A DNA stretch of 64,000 nt, taken from Bifidobacterium tibiigranuli. GTDB lineage: Bacteria; Actinomycetota; Actinomycetes; Actinomycetales; Bifidobacteriaceae. The notes beneath the pieces are model-generated. The model was not told where the DNA came from, did no database searches, and saw only the letters and a program-made list of their open reading frames with translations. Below, one piece after another: positions 47,474-56,488 of this stretch. Location of the stretch: assembly GCF_009371885.1 (NCBI RefSeq), contig NZ_QLZA01000005.1, forward strand, positions 124,001 to 188,000. The letters run 5' to 3'. Position 1 is the stretch's first letter. The number at the start of each line of letters is the position of its first letter. The translations under genes and the position numbers were made by a program.

Positions 47474-47944
47474 ATGGCGGGCTTAATGAAAAGCGCGATG
47501 TCGTATCTTGGCATGAGTGATGTGGTCGATGAAGAGGATGACTTCGCCGTGCCAGGCGACGACGATGCTTCATCCTTCGACTCGGATCACACGGTCGCGC
47601 CGGCGAGCCAGTCAGCGGCATCTGCGGCTCTGCCGCAGCGCGAGGCAAGCCCGTTCCCCAGCAGGGTCAGCCGCATCACGACGATTCACCCCAAAACCTA
47701 TGAGGACGCGCAGCTTGTTGGCAGGGCCATACGCGATGGCGTGCCCGTAGTGCTCAATCTGACCGGGGTTCCTGAGGCCGTGGCGTATCGCATTGTGGAC
47801 TTCTCTGCGGGCGTTGTTTTCGGCGTGCGCGGATCGATCGAGCGCGTCACCCCGCGCGTGTTCCTCTTAAGTCCGGCGCAGGTCAATATCAAGGTCGAGG
47901 AGCCGAAGCAGGCTAATTCGGCGCGGGATCTGTTCTCGGAATAA
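47474..47944 (+). CDS. sepF: Septum-forming protein SepF
   Basis: 156 residues. N-terminal membrane-targeting helix MAGLMKSAMSYLGM, an acidic linker and the SepF core (TTIHPKTYEDAQLVGRAIRDGVPVVLNLT, FSAGVVFGVRGSIERV, TPRVFLLSP). Anchors FtsZ to the membrane by binding its C-terminal peptide; main Z-ring anchor in actinobacteria. Met 47474 is chosen because AAAGGA sits 8 bases upstream. Confidence 0.96.
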   Translation: MAGLMKSAMSYLGMSDVVDEEDDFAVPGDDDASSFDSDHTVAPASQSAASAALPQREASPFPSRVSRITTIHPKTYEDAQLVGRAIRDGVPVVLNLTGVPEAVAYRIVDFSAGVVFGVRGSIERVTPRVFLLSPAQVNIKVEEPKQANSARDLFSE

Positions 47945-47993
47945 TCTCTGGGAGTAATTGTTTCTGGGAATAATTGTCTCTGGGAGTAATTGC
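47942..47993 (+). repeat. Short tandem repeat after sepF
   Basis: Units of about 17 nt (TAATTGTCTCTGGGAG and variants) repeat three times plus a part, starting in the sepF stop codon. Confidence 0.65.
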
Positions 47994-48003
47994 AGTTTTG
48001 TCA

Positions 48004-48042
48004 ATGCATGTGCCTCGGCTATAAGCGCCGAGGCACATGCAT
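48004..48042 (+). terminator. Stem-loop terminator of sepF
   Basis: Arms 48004-48019 and 48027-48042 pair perfectly over 16 nt (ATGCATGTGCCTCGGC) around a 7-nt loop. No T-tract follows. Confidence 0.65.
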
Positions 48043-48157
48043 AGCCGGGATGGGACGCACTGTGCTCATGCGGCGGCACTGAGCTGCATTCGCATGGCAT
48101 TATTCGCATGGCATTCCGCGCCGCGCTGATTATGAGCCTGTTGGTAGGGTTGGGCAC

Positions 48158-48436
48158 ATGCTGACTTTATTGCTGAGCCTCATTGATTGGCTGATTGGCG
48201 CGTACATCACCGTGCTGTTCATTCGCATGATTCTTGACTGGGTGTCGATTCTCGCCCCGCGGTGGCGTCCGCGCGGCGTCATTGCCTCGCTGGTGTACGC
48301 CATCTACTGGCTCACCGACCCGCCGCTGCGTTGGCTGCGGCAGTACATTCCCCCAGTGAGAATAGGGGCGTTCTCCCTCGATGTGAGTTTCATCGTGCTC
48401 TATTTTGCGCTGATTGTGCTGCAGATGATCATCTGA
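48158..48436 (+). CDS. YggT-family membrane protein
   Basis: 92 residues with two predicted helices (LLSLIDWLIGAYITVLFIRMIL and the C-terminal VSFIVLYFALIVLQMII) and the family block DWVSILAPRWRP...YWLTDPPLRWLRQYIPP. Of unknown role but regularly located in division clusters. Confidence 0.93.
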   Translation: MLTLLLSLIDWLIGAYITVLFIRMILDWVSILAPRWRPRGVIASLVYAIYWLTDPPLRWLRQYIPPVRIGAFSLDVSFIVLYFALIVLQMII

Positions 48437-48553
48437 ACGGCTCAAATAGCGCCATGACGGGGCCTAAAACTACGTAAAGGCACGAAGTCCGTGATAGCAT
48501 CGGTGTGATAGCAACACATCGAGGCTTCACGCCCAAAGCGAGGTGTAGGATTT

Positions 48554-50071
48554 ATGGCTCTGTTGACGCCCAAGGACATACGGGAGCATACCTTCCAGAC
48601 GGTCCGATTCAAGGAAGGCTACGATGTCGACGAAGTTGACGACTTTCTCGATCAAGTAACCGAAACCGTCGAGGCACTGGGGAAGCAGGCCGTACAGGCC
48701 GGCGGCCAGTCCACACAGGCGCTGGGGCCTGATGTGGCGAACCTCAACGCGAAGATTTCCGAGTTGACCGCGCAGGTGCAGTCGCTGCAAGGCGATAACG
48801 AGAACCTTCGAGCTGCAGCGTCGCAGCAAGGGCCTCAATCCGCGCAGGTCGATGCTTCGAAGCTGAGCGAGGCTGAGGAAAGCAACCGCGCTCTGGTCTC
48901 GCAGAACGAGCAGCTCAAGGGGCAGGTGGACCGCCTCACCGCTCAGGTCGATCAGCTCACTGCCCAGGCGGCAAAGGCCTCTGGCAATGAACAGCTGGGA
49001 GAGCAGCTGGCAGCGATACAGCATGAACGCGATGAGATCCGGGCGAACAATGATTCGCTCAGCCATGAAGTCGCGACCTATCAGGAGCAGCTCGCCGCCT
49101 GCAAGCAGGATCTCGCCGCCACGCAGAACAAGGTTTCCGCGTATGAGCAGCAGATTCCCCAGCTGCAGCAGCAGGCTTCTCAGCTGCAGGACATCTCCCG
49201 TCAGCTCGAAGAGTCCAAGCAGCGCGAAGAGCAGCTGCGCACCCAGGTCTCGAAGATCGAGCCGAATACTGAAACCGGAAGCCTGCAGAAGATCGCCGGA
49301 GCCGCTTCAGGCGCTACGAGCGAACCCGAGCGGGCCACCGCTATGCTGACGCTCGCCATGCAGCTGCATGACCAGTACGTGGACAAGGGCAAGGCTCAGG
49401 CTCGTGAAATCACCGAAGCCAGCCAGGCCAAGTACGAGGAGCTCGTCTCCCAGGCCAACAGCTATTCCAGCAGGACTCGCGACGAGGCGGATGAGTACGG
49501 ACGACAGACTCGCGCAGACGCTGAGGCTTACTCCGATCAGACTCATGCGCAGGCTGATGACTACTCGAACAAGACTCGTGCCCAGGCCGATGAATATTCG
49601 AATCAGACTCGCGCCCAGGCCGACGAGTACTCCGACAAGACGCATGCCGATGCGGACGCATATGCGCAGGAGACGCATCGCGTCGCCGACGAATATTCGG
49701 ACAAGACCCGTGCGGACGCGGACAACTATTCGGCGCAGACGCATCAGGCCGCCGATGAGTATGCCGACAAGGCCCGTGCCGATGCTGAGGGCTATGTCAA
49801 GGACAAGCACGTTGAGGCGGACAACTACGAGGCCGAAGTGCAGCGCCGTTCCGCGGAATACGATTCGAAGACCCGTGCTGCCGCCGAGGACTATGCAAAG
49901 CAGGTGCGTGGGAACCTCGAAGCCCAGTCGAAGGTCATCGAAGGCAATATCCAGGGACTCAAGCAGTTCGAAACCGAATACCGCACCCGGCTCACCGACT
50001 TCCTCGGCCAGCTGGTTTCGCAGGTCTCGGATACGGACAACTACGGTCATCTGGATCAGTCCAAGGACTGA
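48554..50071 (+). CDS. divIVA: DivIVA/Wag31 polar growth protein with 11-residue repeat tail
   Basis: 505 residues. The N-terminal DivIVA domain reads LLTPKDIREHTFQTVRFKEGYDVDEVDDFLDQV; a long Gln-rich coiled coil follows. Residues 305-447 (49466-49894) are 13 tandem units of exactly 11 residues, consensus SDKTRADADEY, Tyr at the end of each, with Ala, Asp and Arg/His regularly placed. Hendecad (11-residue) periodicity implies a right-handed coiled coil or long helix. This long repeat tail makes it much longer than typical Wag31 (about 260). It directs polar cell-wall growth. Confidence 0.93.
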   Translation: MALLTPKDIREHTFQTVRFKEGYDVDEVDDFLDQVTETVEALGKQAVQAGGQSTQALGPDVANLNAKISELTAQVQSLQGDNENLRAAASQQGPQSAQVDASKLSEAEESNRALVSQNEQLKGQVDRLTAQVDQLTAQAAKASGNEQLGEQLAAIQHERDEIRANNDSLSHEVATYQEQLAACKQDLAATQNKVSAYEQQIPQLQQQASQLQDISRQLEESKQREEQLRTQVSKIEPNTETGSLQKIAGAASGATSEPERATAMLTLAMQLHDQYVDKGKAQAREITEASQAKYEELVSQANSYSSRTRDEADEYGRQTRADAEAYSDQTHAQADDYSNKTRAQADEYSNQTRAQADEYSDKTHADADAYAQETHRVADEYSDKTRADADNYSAQTHQAADEYADKARADAEGYVKDKHVEADNYEAEVQRRSAEYDSKTRAAAEDYAKQVRGNLEAQSKVIEGNIQGLKQFETEYRTRLTDFLGQLVSQVSDTDNYGHLDQSKD

Positions 50072-50087
50072 CCGGTAGTTTTGCAAG

Positions 50088-50750
50088 ATGACTGATATGC
50101 ATCACGGACGGCTGCGCATTCGCGTAGCCGTCTTTGCATGTGTCGCACTCGTGGCACTTGCTCTTGACCAAGGCACCAAGGCCTGGGCGCAAAGCAATCT
50201 TGGCGATGGACGCAGCATCGAGGTGATTCCCCATGTGCTGTCGCTGACGTTGATTCATAATCCCGGTGCCTCCCTAGGGCTTGGCTCCTCGCGGACCTGG
50301 CTGATTTCGTTGCTCGCTGCGGCCGCCTGCATCATGCTGGTGGTGCTGGCGATCAGAACCGATTCCATGCGCTGGACCGTCGCATTCGCGCTGGCCTTCG
50401 CCGGCGCGGCGGGCAATCTCTATGACCGCATCGCCTATGCTGACGGATTCCTGAACGGCAAAGTCGTGGACTTCCTCAATTACGGATGGTCCATAGGCAA
50501 TGTCGCCGACATTGTGCTGATGGTGGCTGGCGTGTTTATAGTCGTGCTCATTCTGCGCGGCGTGCCGTTTGGCAAGCATGCGCTGAACGGGCGGGTTCCC
50601 GTCGGCGCAGACCCTGCTGCTGCCCAAGGCATTCAGGGGTCTGGGAAAGTGCAGGACCTCCGGGAGTCTCAGAGTTCTCAGGTGTCTCAGGGGAGCGAGC
50701 ACAGTCAGCAGGTCGACGCGGAGCATGATGGGGGAGCCCTCGAAGCATGA
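50088..50750 (+). CDS. lspA: Lipoprotein signal peptidase (SPase II)
   Basis: 220 residues with four predicted helices. ALDQGTKAWAQSNL, then LIHNPGASLGLG, GAAGNLYDRI (first catalytic Asp) and VVDFLNYGWSIGNVADIVLM (second Asp in NVAD). The C-terminal 60 residues are a Gln/Ser-rich extension beyond the usual about 165. Met at 50088 or 50097. Overlaps rluD by four bases. Confidence 0.94.
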   Translation: MTDMHHGRLRIRVAVFACVALVALALDQGTKAWAQSNLGDGRSIEVIPHVLSLTLIHNPGASLGLGSSRTWLISLLAAAACIMLVVLAIRTDSMRWTVAFALAFAGAAGNLYDRIAYADGFLNGKVVDFLNYGWSIGNVADIVLMVAGVFIVVLILRGVPFGKHALNGRVPVGADPAAAQGIQGSGKVQDLRESQSSQVSQGSEHSQQVDAEHDGGALEA

Positions 50751-51745
50751 GTTCGTTGGTTCCTGCTCCCGATGGACTCGTCGGCGGGCGTTTCGATGTT
50801 GCCGCGGCGAAAATGCTGGGAGTTTCGCGTGCGAAGGCCGCAGAGCTTATCGAGGCTCAGCAGGTGCGCCTTCTCGGGCGCACGGTGCATAAGTCCAGTG
50901 CGCTGCTGGCCGGTGATGTCGTCGAATTCGACATTGCCGAGGAACAGCATGAGACTGAGCCAATCGCCGACGATATGGCCATCGCTTACGAGGATGAGGA
51001 TGTCGTCGTTGTGGACAAGCCGGTCGGCGTGGCTGCGCATGCTTCGGTGGGCTGGGCTGGGCCTACCGTGCTCGGCAGTCTTATCGGGCGTGGTGTGCAT
51101 ATCACCTCCTATGGTGCGCCGGGGCGGCAGGGCATCGTGAGTCGGCTGGATGTGGGGACGAGCGGGCTGATGCTCGTGTGCAAGTCTGAACTGGCCTATA
51201 AGGAGATGCGTCGGCAGTTCGCGCAGCATGAAGTGGTGAAGATCTATCATGCGCTGGTCCAAGGCAACCTCACCGAGGACCGGGCCACCGTCGACGCCCC
51301 CATAGGGCGGGCGAAAGTCAGCGATTTCCGCTTCACCATCACGCCTGCGGGCAAGCCGGCTATAACCCACTGGGATGTGCTCGAGCGCTTCGGCAAAGCC
51401 ACTCTCGCCTCGGTAAATCTGGAAACAGGGCGAACCCATCAGATTCGCGTGCATTTCTCCTCGATCGGGCATCCGCTGGTAGGGGACGCGATGTACGGGG
51501 CCAATCCGGTCCTCGGAAGCAAGCTGGGACTGGACCGCCAGTGGCTGCATGCGATGCGGCTCGAATTCCGCCATCCGCGCACGCATGTCTGGACGACGGT
51601 CGACTCCCATTACCCGCCCGACCTGCAGCATGCGCTTGATGTTCTGGGTGCCGAGCGTGCCGATCATGACAGTGCTGATCGTGACCATGCAGATCGTAAT
51701 CGCGCAGATTCGGACACAGCGGAGTCTCACGCGCAAACCGTGTGA
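50747..51745 (+). CDS. rluD: RluD-family 23S rRNA pseudouridine synthase
   Basis: 332 residues. An N-terminal S4 RNA-binding domain (GRFDVAAAKMLGVSRAKAAELIE) precedes the catalytic domain with Asp135 in GIVSRLDVGTSGLMLV; GRTHQIRVHFSSIGHPLVGD is the second conserved block. The C-terminus ends in a short Asp/Arg repeat. Confidence 0.94.
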   Translation: MSSLVPAPDGLVGGRFDVAAAKMLGVSRAKAAELIEAQQVRLLGRTVHKSSALLAGDVVEFDIAEEQHETEPIADDMAIAYEDEDVVVVDKPVGVAAHASVGWAGPTVLGSLIGRGVHITSYGAPGRQGIVSRLDVGTSGLMLVCKSELAYKEMRRQFAQHEVVKIYHALVQGNLTEDRATVDAPIGRAKVSDFRFTITPAGKPAITHWDVLERFGKATLASVNLETGRTHQIRVHFSSIGHPLVGDAMYGANPVLGSKLGLDRQWLHAMRLEFRHPRTHVWTTVDSHYPPDLQHALDVLGAERADHDSADRDHADRNRADSDTAESHAQTV

Positions 51746-51802
51746 CAGGCCTGTGCGCTCGATGCAATGGATGCGTGGGCATAACGCGTGCGATATGTAC
51801 GC

Positions 51803-52324
51803 CTACCAGGGTCCGAGCATGATAATTCCAAAGGCAACCAGCGGCAGCAACGCCAGCACTATAGCGATGGCCGTCATATTCCGATCGTGCCCTGCCTGCG
51901 CTATGGCTTCCGTTTGGTCTCGGATGGAGGGCCGCTGTTTCCTTGCTATTACAACAAAGATCAGCGCTGTGACTGCGCAGGTTATGCACGCAGGAATAGC
52001 CAGAGCAAAGCCCAGCAGTACGATCACATCGGCCGGATCATAGCTTCCCCGATGCAAATAGGCGAGTCCGCCCCATACCGCGAAGGCAAGCAGCGATGCC
52101 GCTGCGCCCAGCGCCAAGGAGACGATGGCAGTCGGCGAGTAGCGCGAGGGGCGCTTTGGTTTTGGCTGCCCGTAGGGGTGGTTCAAGCCATCCACGTGCG
52201 ATTGCTTATACACAGTGTTTCCTGCTTGCCTGTTGTTGCCAGCAGGTGTTGTCTGCGCAGGATCAGGGCGGATTCGCTGGGTGTCGTCGGGTCTCATAGC
52301 CACTCCTTCATACGGGTTCGTCAT
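51803..52324 (-). CDS. Small membrane protein, family not recognised
   Basis: 173 residues: a Pro/Gln/Arg-rich N-terminal half and then three predicted helices (IVSLALGAAASLLAFAVWGGL, VIVLLGFALAIPACITCAV and MTAIAIVLALLPLVAFGII). The start may be Met 52324 or Met 52297. The pattern resembles DUF4190-like small membrane proteins but I do not assign it. It faces convergently towards rluD. Confidence 0.6.
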   Translation of the reverse strand: MTNPYEGVAMRPDDTQRIRPDPAQTTPAGNNRQAGNTVYKQSHVDGLNHPYGQPKPKRPSRYSPTAIVSLALGAAASLLAFAVWGGLAYLHRGSYDPADVIVLLGFALAIPACITCAVTALIFVVIARKQRPSIRDQTEAIAQAGHDRNMTAIAIVLALLPLVAFGIIMLGPW

Positions 52325-52482
52325 GCACGTTGTCTCAGGTCTGCCTAAGAACCGTCGCTGCTGTGCTGCAAATCCTGTGCTGCAACAGACCTGATACCAG
52401 TGTCACAGAGCAGCAGCGTCATGCGCCACCCCAATCGACCAATGTGGTCGAACGCTTCGAGTTATCCACATTTCGGCGTGTC

Positions 52483-52775
52483 GAGCCGTTAAACAGGCAG
52501 CCCTGTGGGCTGCCTGTAGGCGAGACTGAGCGGCCACTAAGGCCGCGAGGCTGAACCGTTAAGCAAATAGTCCAGTGCTGAGCCGTTAAGCGCATAGTCC
52601 AGTGGACTATGCGTAGGCGAAGTGAGGTTCCGCCAAGGAACCGAAGGACGGGGCCGAAGGCTCCGTCAGGCCGCTGAAGGCCGAGCTACGGTCAGAGTGC
52701 TAAACGACCAGTCCTACGGACTTGGCCTATGAAGTCGCCGTCGGCCCGTTAAACAAATAGCGCAGTGCCAAGCCC
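52483..52775. repeat. Array of structured repeats with covarying stems
   Basis: Units start CCGTTAA (52486, 52555, 52583, 52746; a variant GTGCTAAAC at about 52697). Full unit A (52483-52550): stem 52493-52503/52507-52517, then GTAGGCGA, then stem 52530-52535/52541-52546. Full unit B (52580-52645): stem 52591-52600/52604-52613, then GTAGGCGA, then stem 52626-52631/52637-52642. The stems have different sequences in A and B but pair perfectly, with conserved loops and spacers, the mark of structure under selection. Partial units lie at 52551-52580, 52695-52740 and 52743-52775. Non-coding. Function unknown. Confidence 0.75.
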
Positions 52776-52824
52776 TGAGCCAACCACCCACCGCGAAGTC
52801 ACATTCCATAGCTATCGTGGAGGC

Positions 52825-55800
52825 ATGGCAAATTCCGGAAACTTCGTGCAGCTGCACAATCACACGCATTATTCGTTGCTTGACGGCGCTTCGAAGATTC
52901 CCGACCTTGTGGCGCGCGCCAAGGAGCTGGATATGCCGGCGGTGGCGATTACCGATCACGGCAATATGCACGGTGCCTACGAGATGTGGAGCACCTGCGT
53001 CAAAGCCGGTATCAAGCCGATTATCGGTATTGAAGCCTATGTGACTCCGGAGACCGCGCGTCAGGACAAGACGCGCGTGCACTGGGGCAACGAGTCGCAG
53101 CGTTCGGATGACGTCTCCGGCGGCGGCCTGATCACCCATATGACGATGTGGGCGCAGGATGACGAGGGGCTGGTCAATCTGCTGCGCGCGTCCTCGGTGG
53201 CGAATCTGGAAGGTCGTGTCGCACGCTATCCGCGTATGGACTACGAGGTGCTGGCGCAATATTCCAAAGGCGTCATCGCATCCTCGGGCTGCCCGTCGGG
53301 CATCATTCAGACGAGGCTGCGCCTGGGGCAGTTCGATGAGGCGCTACGCGCCGCCGGGCAGCTGCAGGATATCTACGGTCGCGAGAACTTCTACATCGAG
53401 CTCATGGATCACGGGCTGGGCATCGAGAAGCGGGTCACCAATGATCTGCTGAAAATAGCCAAGCTGATCAACGCGCCGTTATTGGCCACCAACGACTCGC
53501 ATTACGTGCATGAGGAGGATCGCAGCTCGCAGGACGCCATGCTGTGCATCAACTCCGGCTCGCGGCTCGACGACCCGAACCGCTTCAAATTCGACGGTTC
53601 CGGCTATTACCTCAAATCCGCCGAGGAGATGCGCGAGCTGTTCAAGGACCACCCTGAGGCATGCGACAACACGCTCGAAATCGCCGAACGCTGCAACGTG
53701 ATGTTCGACGACAGCGAGGACGGCGCGTTCATGCCGGAATTCGACTGCCCCGACGGCTGGGACGAGACTTCGCTCTTCCTCAAGGATGTGCAGGAGGGCT
53801 TGGAGCGTCGCTACGAGGGCAATGTGCCCGAGCATGTGCTCAAGCAGGCCGACTACGAATGCGGCGTCATCTGCCAGATGCAGTTCTGCGGCTACTTCCT
53901 CGTCGTCGCCGACTATATCAACTGGGCCAAAACGCACGGCGTGATGGTGGGGCCGGGCCGAGGCTCCGCGGCAGGCTCGATGGTCTCCTACGCCATGGGC
54001 ATCACCGAACTCGACCCACTCAAGCACGGCCTGATCTTCGAACGCTTCCTCAACCCCGAACGCGTCTCGCTGCCGGATATCGATGTGGACTTCGACCCCG
54101 ACGGCCGCGCGAAGGTGCTGGATTACGTCGGCGAGAAGTACGGGCGCGACAAAGTAGCCCAATGCGTGATCTACGGCACCATCAAAACCAAGCAGGCGCT
54201 CAAGGATTCCGCCCGCATCATGGGCTACGAGTTCTCCGTGGGCGAGCACATCACCAAGGCGCTGCCGCCGAGCAAGAACGGCAAGGACGCGAGCCTCAAA
54301 GACATCTTCGACCCGACCTCGAAGCGTTTCGCTGAGGCGCGCGAATTCCGCGAGCTCTACGAATCCGACCCGGACACGAAGCGCATCACCGAACAGGCCA
54401 AGGGCATCGAGGGCCTGATCCGGCAGACCGGAGTGCATGCCTGTGCCACGATCATGGGTTCGGAGCCCATCACCGACACCTCGCCGCTGCTGGAACGCAC
54501 CGATGGCACGGTCACCACGACCTTCGAATACCACACCTGCGAAACGCTCGGCCTGGTCAAGATGGACTTTCTCGGGCTTTCCAACCTCACGGTCATCCGC
54601 GACACGCTGCTCAACATCGAGCGCAACGGCAAGGACAAGATCGACTACACGAAGATTCCGCTGGATGACAAGGAGACCTACCAGCTGCTCTCGCGCGGCG
54701 ACACGCTGGGCGTCTTCCAGCTCGATTCCGACGGCATGCGCTCGCTGCTGCGCCAGCTCAAGCCCGATAACTTCAACGACATCTCGGCACTGATCGCCCT
54801 GTATCGCCCCGGTCCGATGGATATGGACTCGCATACCAACTACGCCAAGCGCAAGAACGGTTTGCAGCGCATCACCCCGATTCACCCCGAGGTGGCCGAG
54901 CCGCTGGCCGCCGTGCTTGACGAGACCTACGGCCTGATCGTCTACCAGGAGCAGGTGCAGTCGGCGGCGCGTATTCTGGCCGGCTATTCGCTGGGCCGAG
55001 CCGACGTGCTGCGCCGCGCGATGGGCAAGAAGAAGCCCGAGGTGCTGGCCAAGGAGCAGGTGCCGTTCTTCGAGGGCATGAAGGAGCATGGCTACTCGGA
55101 GGAGGCCGCGCAGGCGGTGTGGGACATCCTCGTGCCGTTCTCCGGCTATGCGTTCAACAAGGCGCATTCCGCCGCCTACGGTCTGATCTCGTACTGGACC
55201 GCCTACTTGAAGACGCACTACCCGGTCGAGTTCATGGCCGCGCTGCTGCAGAACGAGCGCACGAACAAGGACAAGACCGCGCTGTATCTCGGCGAGGCGC
55301 GGCGCATGGGCATCCAGGTGCTGCCGCCGGACGTCAACGAGTCGATTCTCGAATACTCCGCAGTCGGCGACGTCGTGCGTTTCGGCCTAGGCGCTATCCG
55401 CAACGTCGGTGACAAGGCAGTAGCCGACATCATCGCCGAACGCGAGACCGGGCGCGGCCGCTACGTCAACTTCATGGACTTCGTCCGGCGCGTGTCGCTG
55501 ACGGCCCTGAACCGGCGTTTGGTGGAATCGCTTATCAAGGCAGGTGCCTTCGACTCCATCGACCCGAACCGCAGAGCGCTTTTCCAGATTCACGAGGCGG
55601 CGCTCGATTCGGTGATCAGCCTCAAACGTAAGCAGGCCGAGGGCCAGTTCGACCTGTTCGCCGACATGGATGGCGACGGCGACGCGGAGGCGATGGGCGA
55701 TGCTTCGGTCATCGTGCCTGACATCGAGGAATGGGACAAGAAGACCAAGCTGAACTTCGAGCGCGAGATGCTGGGTCTGTACGTCTCCGACCATCCGCTG

Positions 55801-56382
55801 AGCGGCATGACGGCGGTGCTGGGGGGGCTGCGCGAAATGTCGATCGCGCATCTCATCGACCGCGCGAAAACCATGGACGATCGCCAGCAGGTCACGCTCG
55901 CCGGGCTGATCACGAGCGTCGACCGGCGCGTCTCGCGCAAGGGCAACCCGTGGGCCATCGTCACCATCGAAGACATGGAGAGTTCGATTCAATGCATGTT
56001 CTTCGGCAAGGTCTACGAGGCAGCCTCGCAGGATCTGGCCGTTGACGAGATCGTGCAGATACGCGGCCAGGTCGAGGTGCGCGACGAGTCCACGCCAAGC
56101 CTGCGCGCCACCGAGCTGCAGGTGCCGACGCTGGAGGCAGCCGACGAGCGCCCGGTGATGATAACCTTGCCGACCGTGGCATTGGACCGCAGCCGCATCG
56201 GCCAGCTCGGACAAGTGCTCCACGAGCATCCGGGCTACTGCGAGGTCAAGCTGGCGGTGCTCGATGAGCGAGGCAACGCCCGCGTGCTGACCTTCGGCGA
56301 CCGCTTCCGCGTCAAGCGCGACACTTCGCTCTTCGCCGAGATCAAGATCCTCTTCGGCCCCAGCTGCCTGCCTGCTGCGTGA
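52825..56382 (+). CDS. dnaE: DNA polymerase III alpha subunit
   Basis: 1185 residues. The N-terminal PHP domain (FVQLHNHTHYSLLDGASK), the polymerase palm with GPGRGSAAGSMVSYAM and PDIDVDFDPDGR (catalytic Asp pair), LRRAMGKKKPEVLAKE, tandem HhH, and a C-terminal OB domain (VTLAGLITSVDRRVSRKGNPWAIV) are all recognisable. The replicative DNA polymerase. Met 52825 with GGAGG upstream; the array of structured repeats ends about 50 bp before it. Confidence 0.98.
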   Translation: MANSGNFVQLHNHTHYSLLDGASKIPDLVARAKELDMPAVAITDHGNMHGAYEMWSTCVKAGIKPIIGIEAYVTPETARQDKTRVHWGNESQRSDDVSGGGLITHMTMWAQDDEGLVNLLRASSVANLEGRVARYPRMDYEVLAQYSKGVIASSGCPSGIIQTRLRLGQFDEALRAAGQLQDIYGRENFYIELMDHGLGIEKRVTNDLLKIAKLINAPLLATNDSHYVHEEDRSSQDAMLCINSGSRLDDPNRFKFDGSGYYLKSAEEMRELFKDHPEACDNTLEIAERCNVMFDDSEDGAFMPEFDCPDGWDETSLFLKDVQEGLERRYEGNVPEHVLKQADYECGVICQMQFCGYFLVVADYINWAKTHGVMVGPGRGSAAGSMVSYAMGITELDPLKHGLIFERFLNPERVSLPDIDVDFDPDGRAKVLDYVGEKYGRDKVAQCVIYGTIKTKQALKDSARIMGYEFSVGEHITKALPPSKNGKDASLKDIFDPTSKRFAEAREFRELYESDPDTKRITEQAKGIEGLIRQTGVHACATIMGSEPITDTSPLLERTDGTVTTTFEYHTCETLGLVKMDFLGLSNLTVIRDTLLNIERNGKDKIDYTKIPLDDKETYQLLSRGDTLGVFQLDSDGMRSLLRQLKPDNFNDISALIALYRPGPMDMDSHTNYAKRKNGLQRITPIHPEVAEPLAAVLDETYGLIVYQEQVQSAARILAGYSLGRADVLRRAMGKKKPEVLAKEQVPFFEGMKEHGYSEEAAQAVWDILVPFSGYAFNKAHSAAYGLISYWTAYLKTHYPVEFMAALLQNERTNKDKTALYLGEARRMGIQVLPPDVNESILEYSAVGDVVRFGLGAIRNVGDKAVADIIAERETGRGRYVNFMDFVRRVSLTALNRRLVESLIKAGAFDSIDPNRRALFQIHEAALDSVISLKRKQAEGQFDLFADMDGDGDAEAMGDASVIVPDIEEWDKKTKLNFEREMLGLYVSDHPLSGMTAVLGGLREMSIAHLIDRAKTMDDRQQVTLAGLITSVDRRVSRKGNPWAIVTIEDMESSIQCMFFGKVYEAASQDLAVDEIVQIRGQVEVRDESTPSLRATELQVPTLEAADERPVMITLPTVALDRSRIGQLGQVLHEHPGYCEVKLAVLDERGNARVLTFGDRFRVKRDTSLFAEIKILFGPSCLPAA

Positions 56383-56488
56383 GGGTGGCGGGCGCAGTTT
56401 TCACAGCAGGCATAGCGAATAGCCATAATCAGCGTCGAAAAGACACAGCGCGTGTGCTGTGTACGGGGTGTGGCTACCATAGGTGGGT

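Noticed and set aside
52483-52775. CRISPR array
   Set aside because: Repeats are irregular, differ in stem sequence and are not separated by unique spacers of constant length; no cas genes are present.
53479-55218. 579-codon minus-strand frame
   Set aside because: Antisense to dnaE; no ribosome binding site or family pattern.
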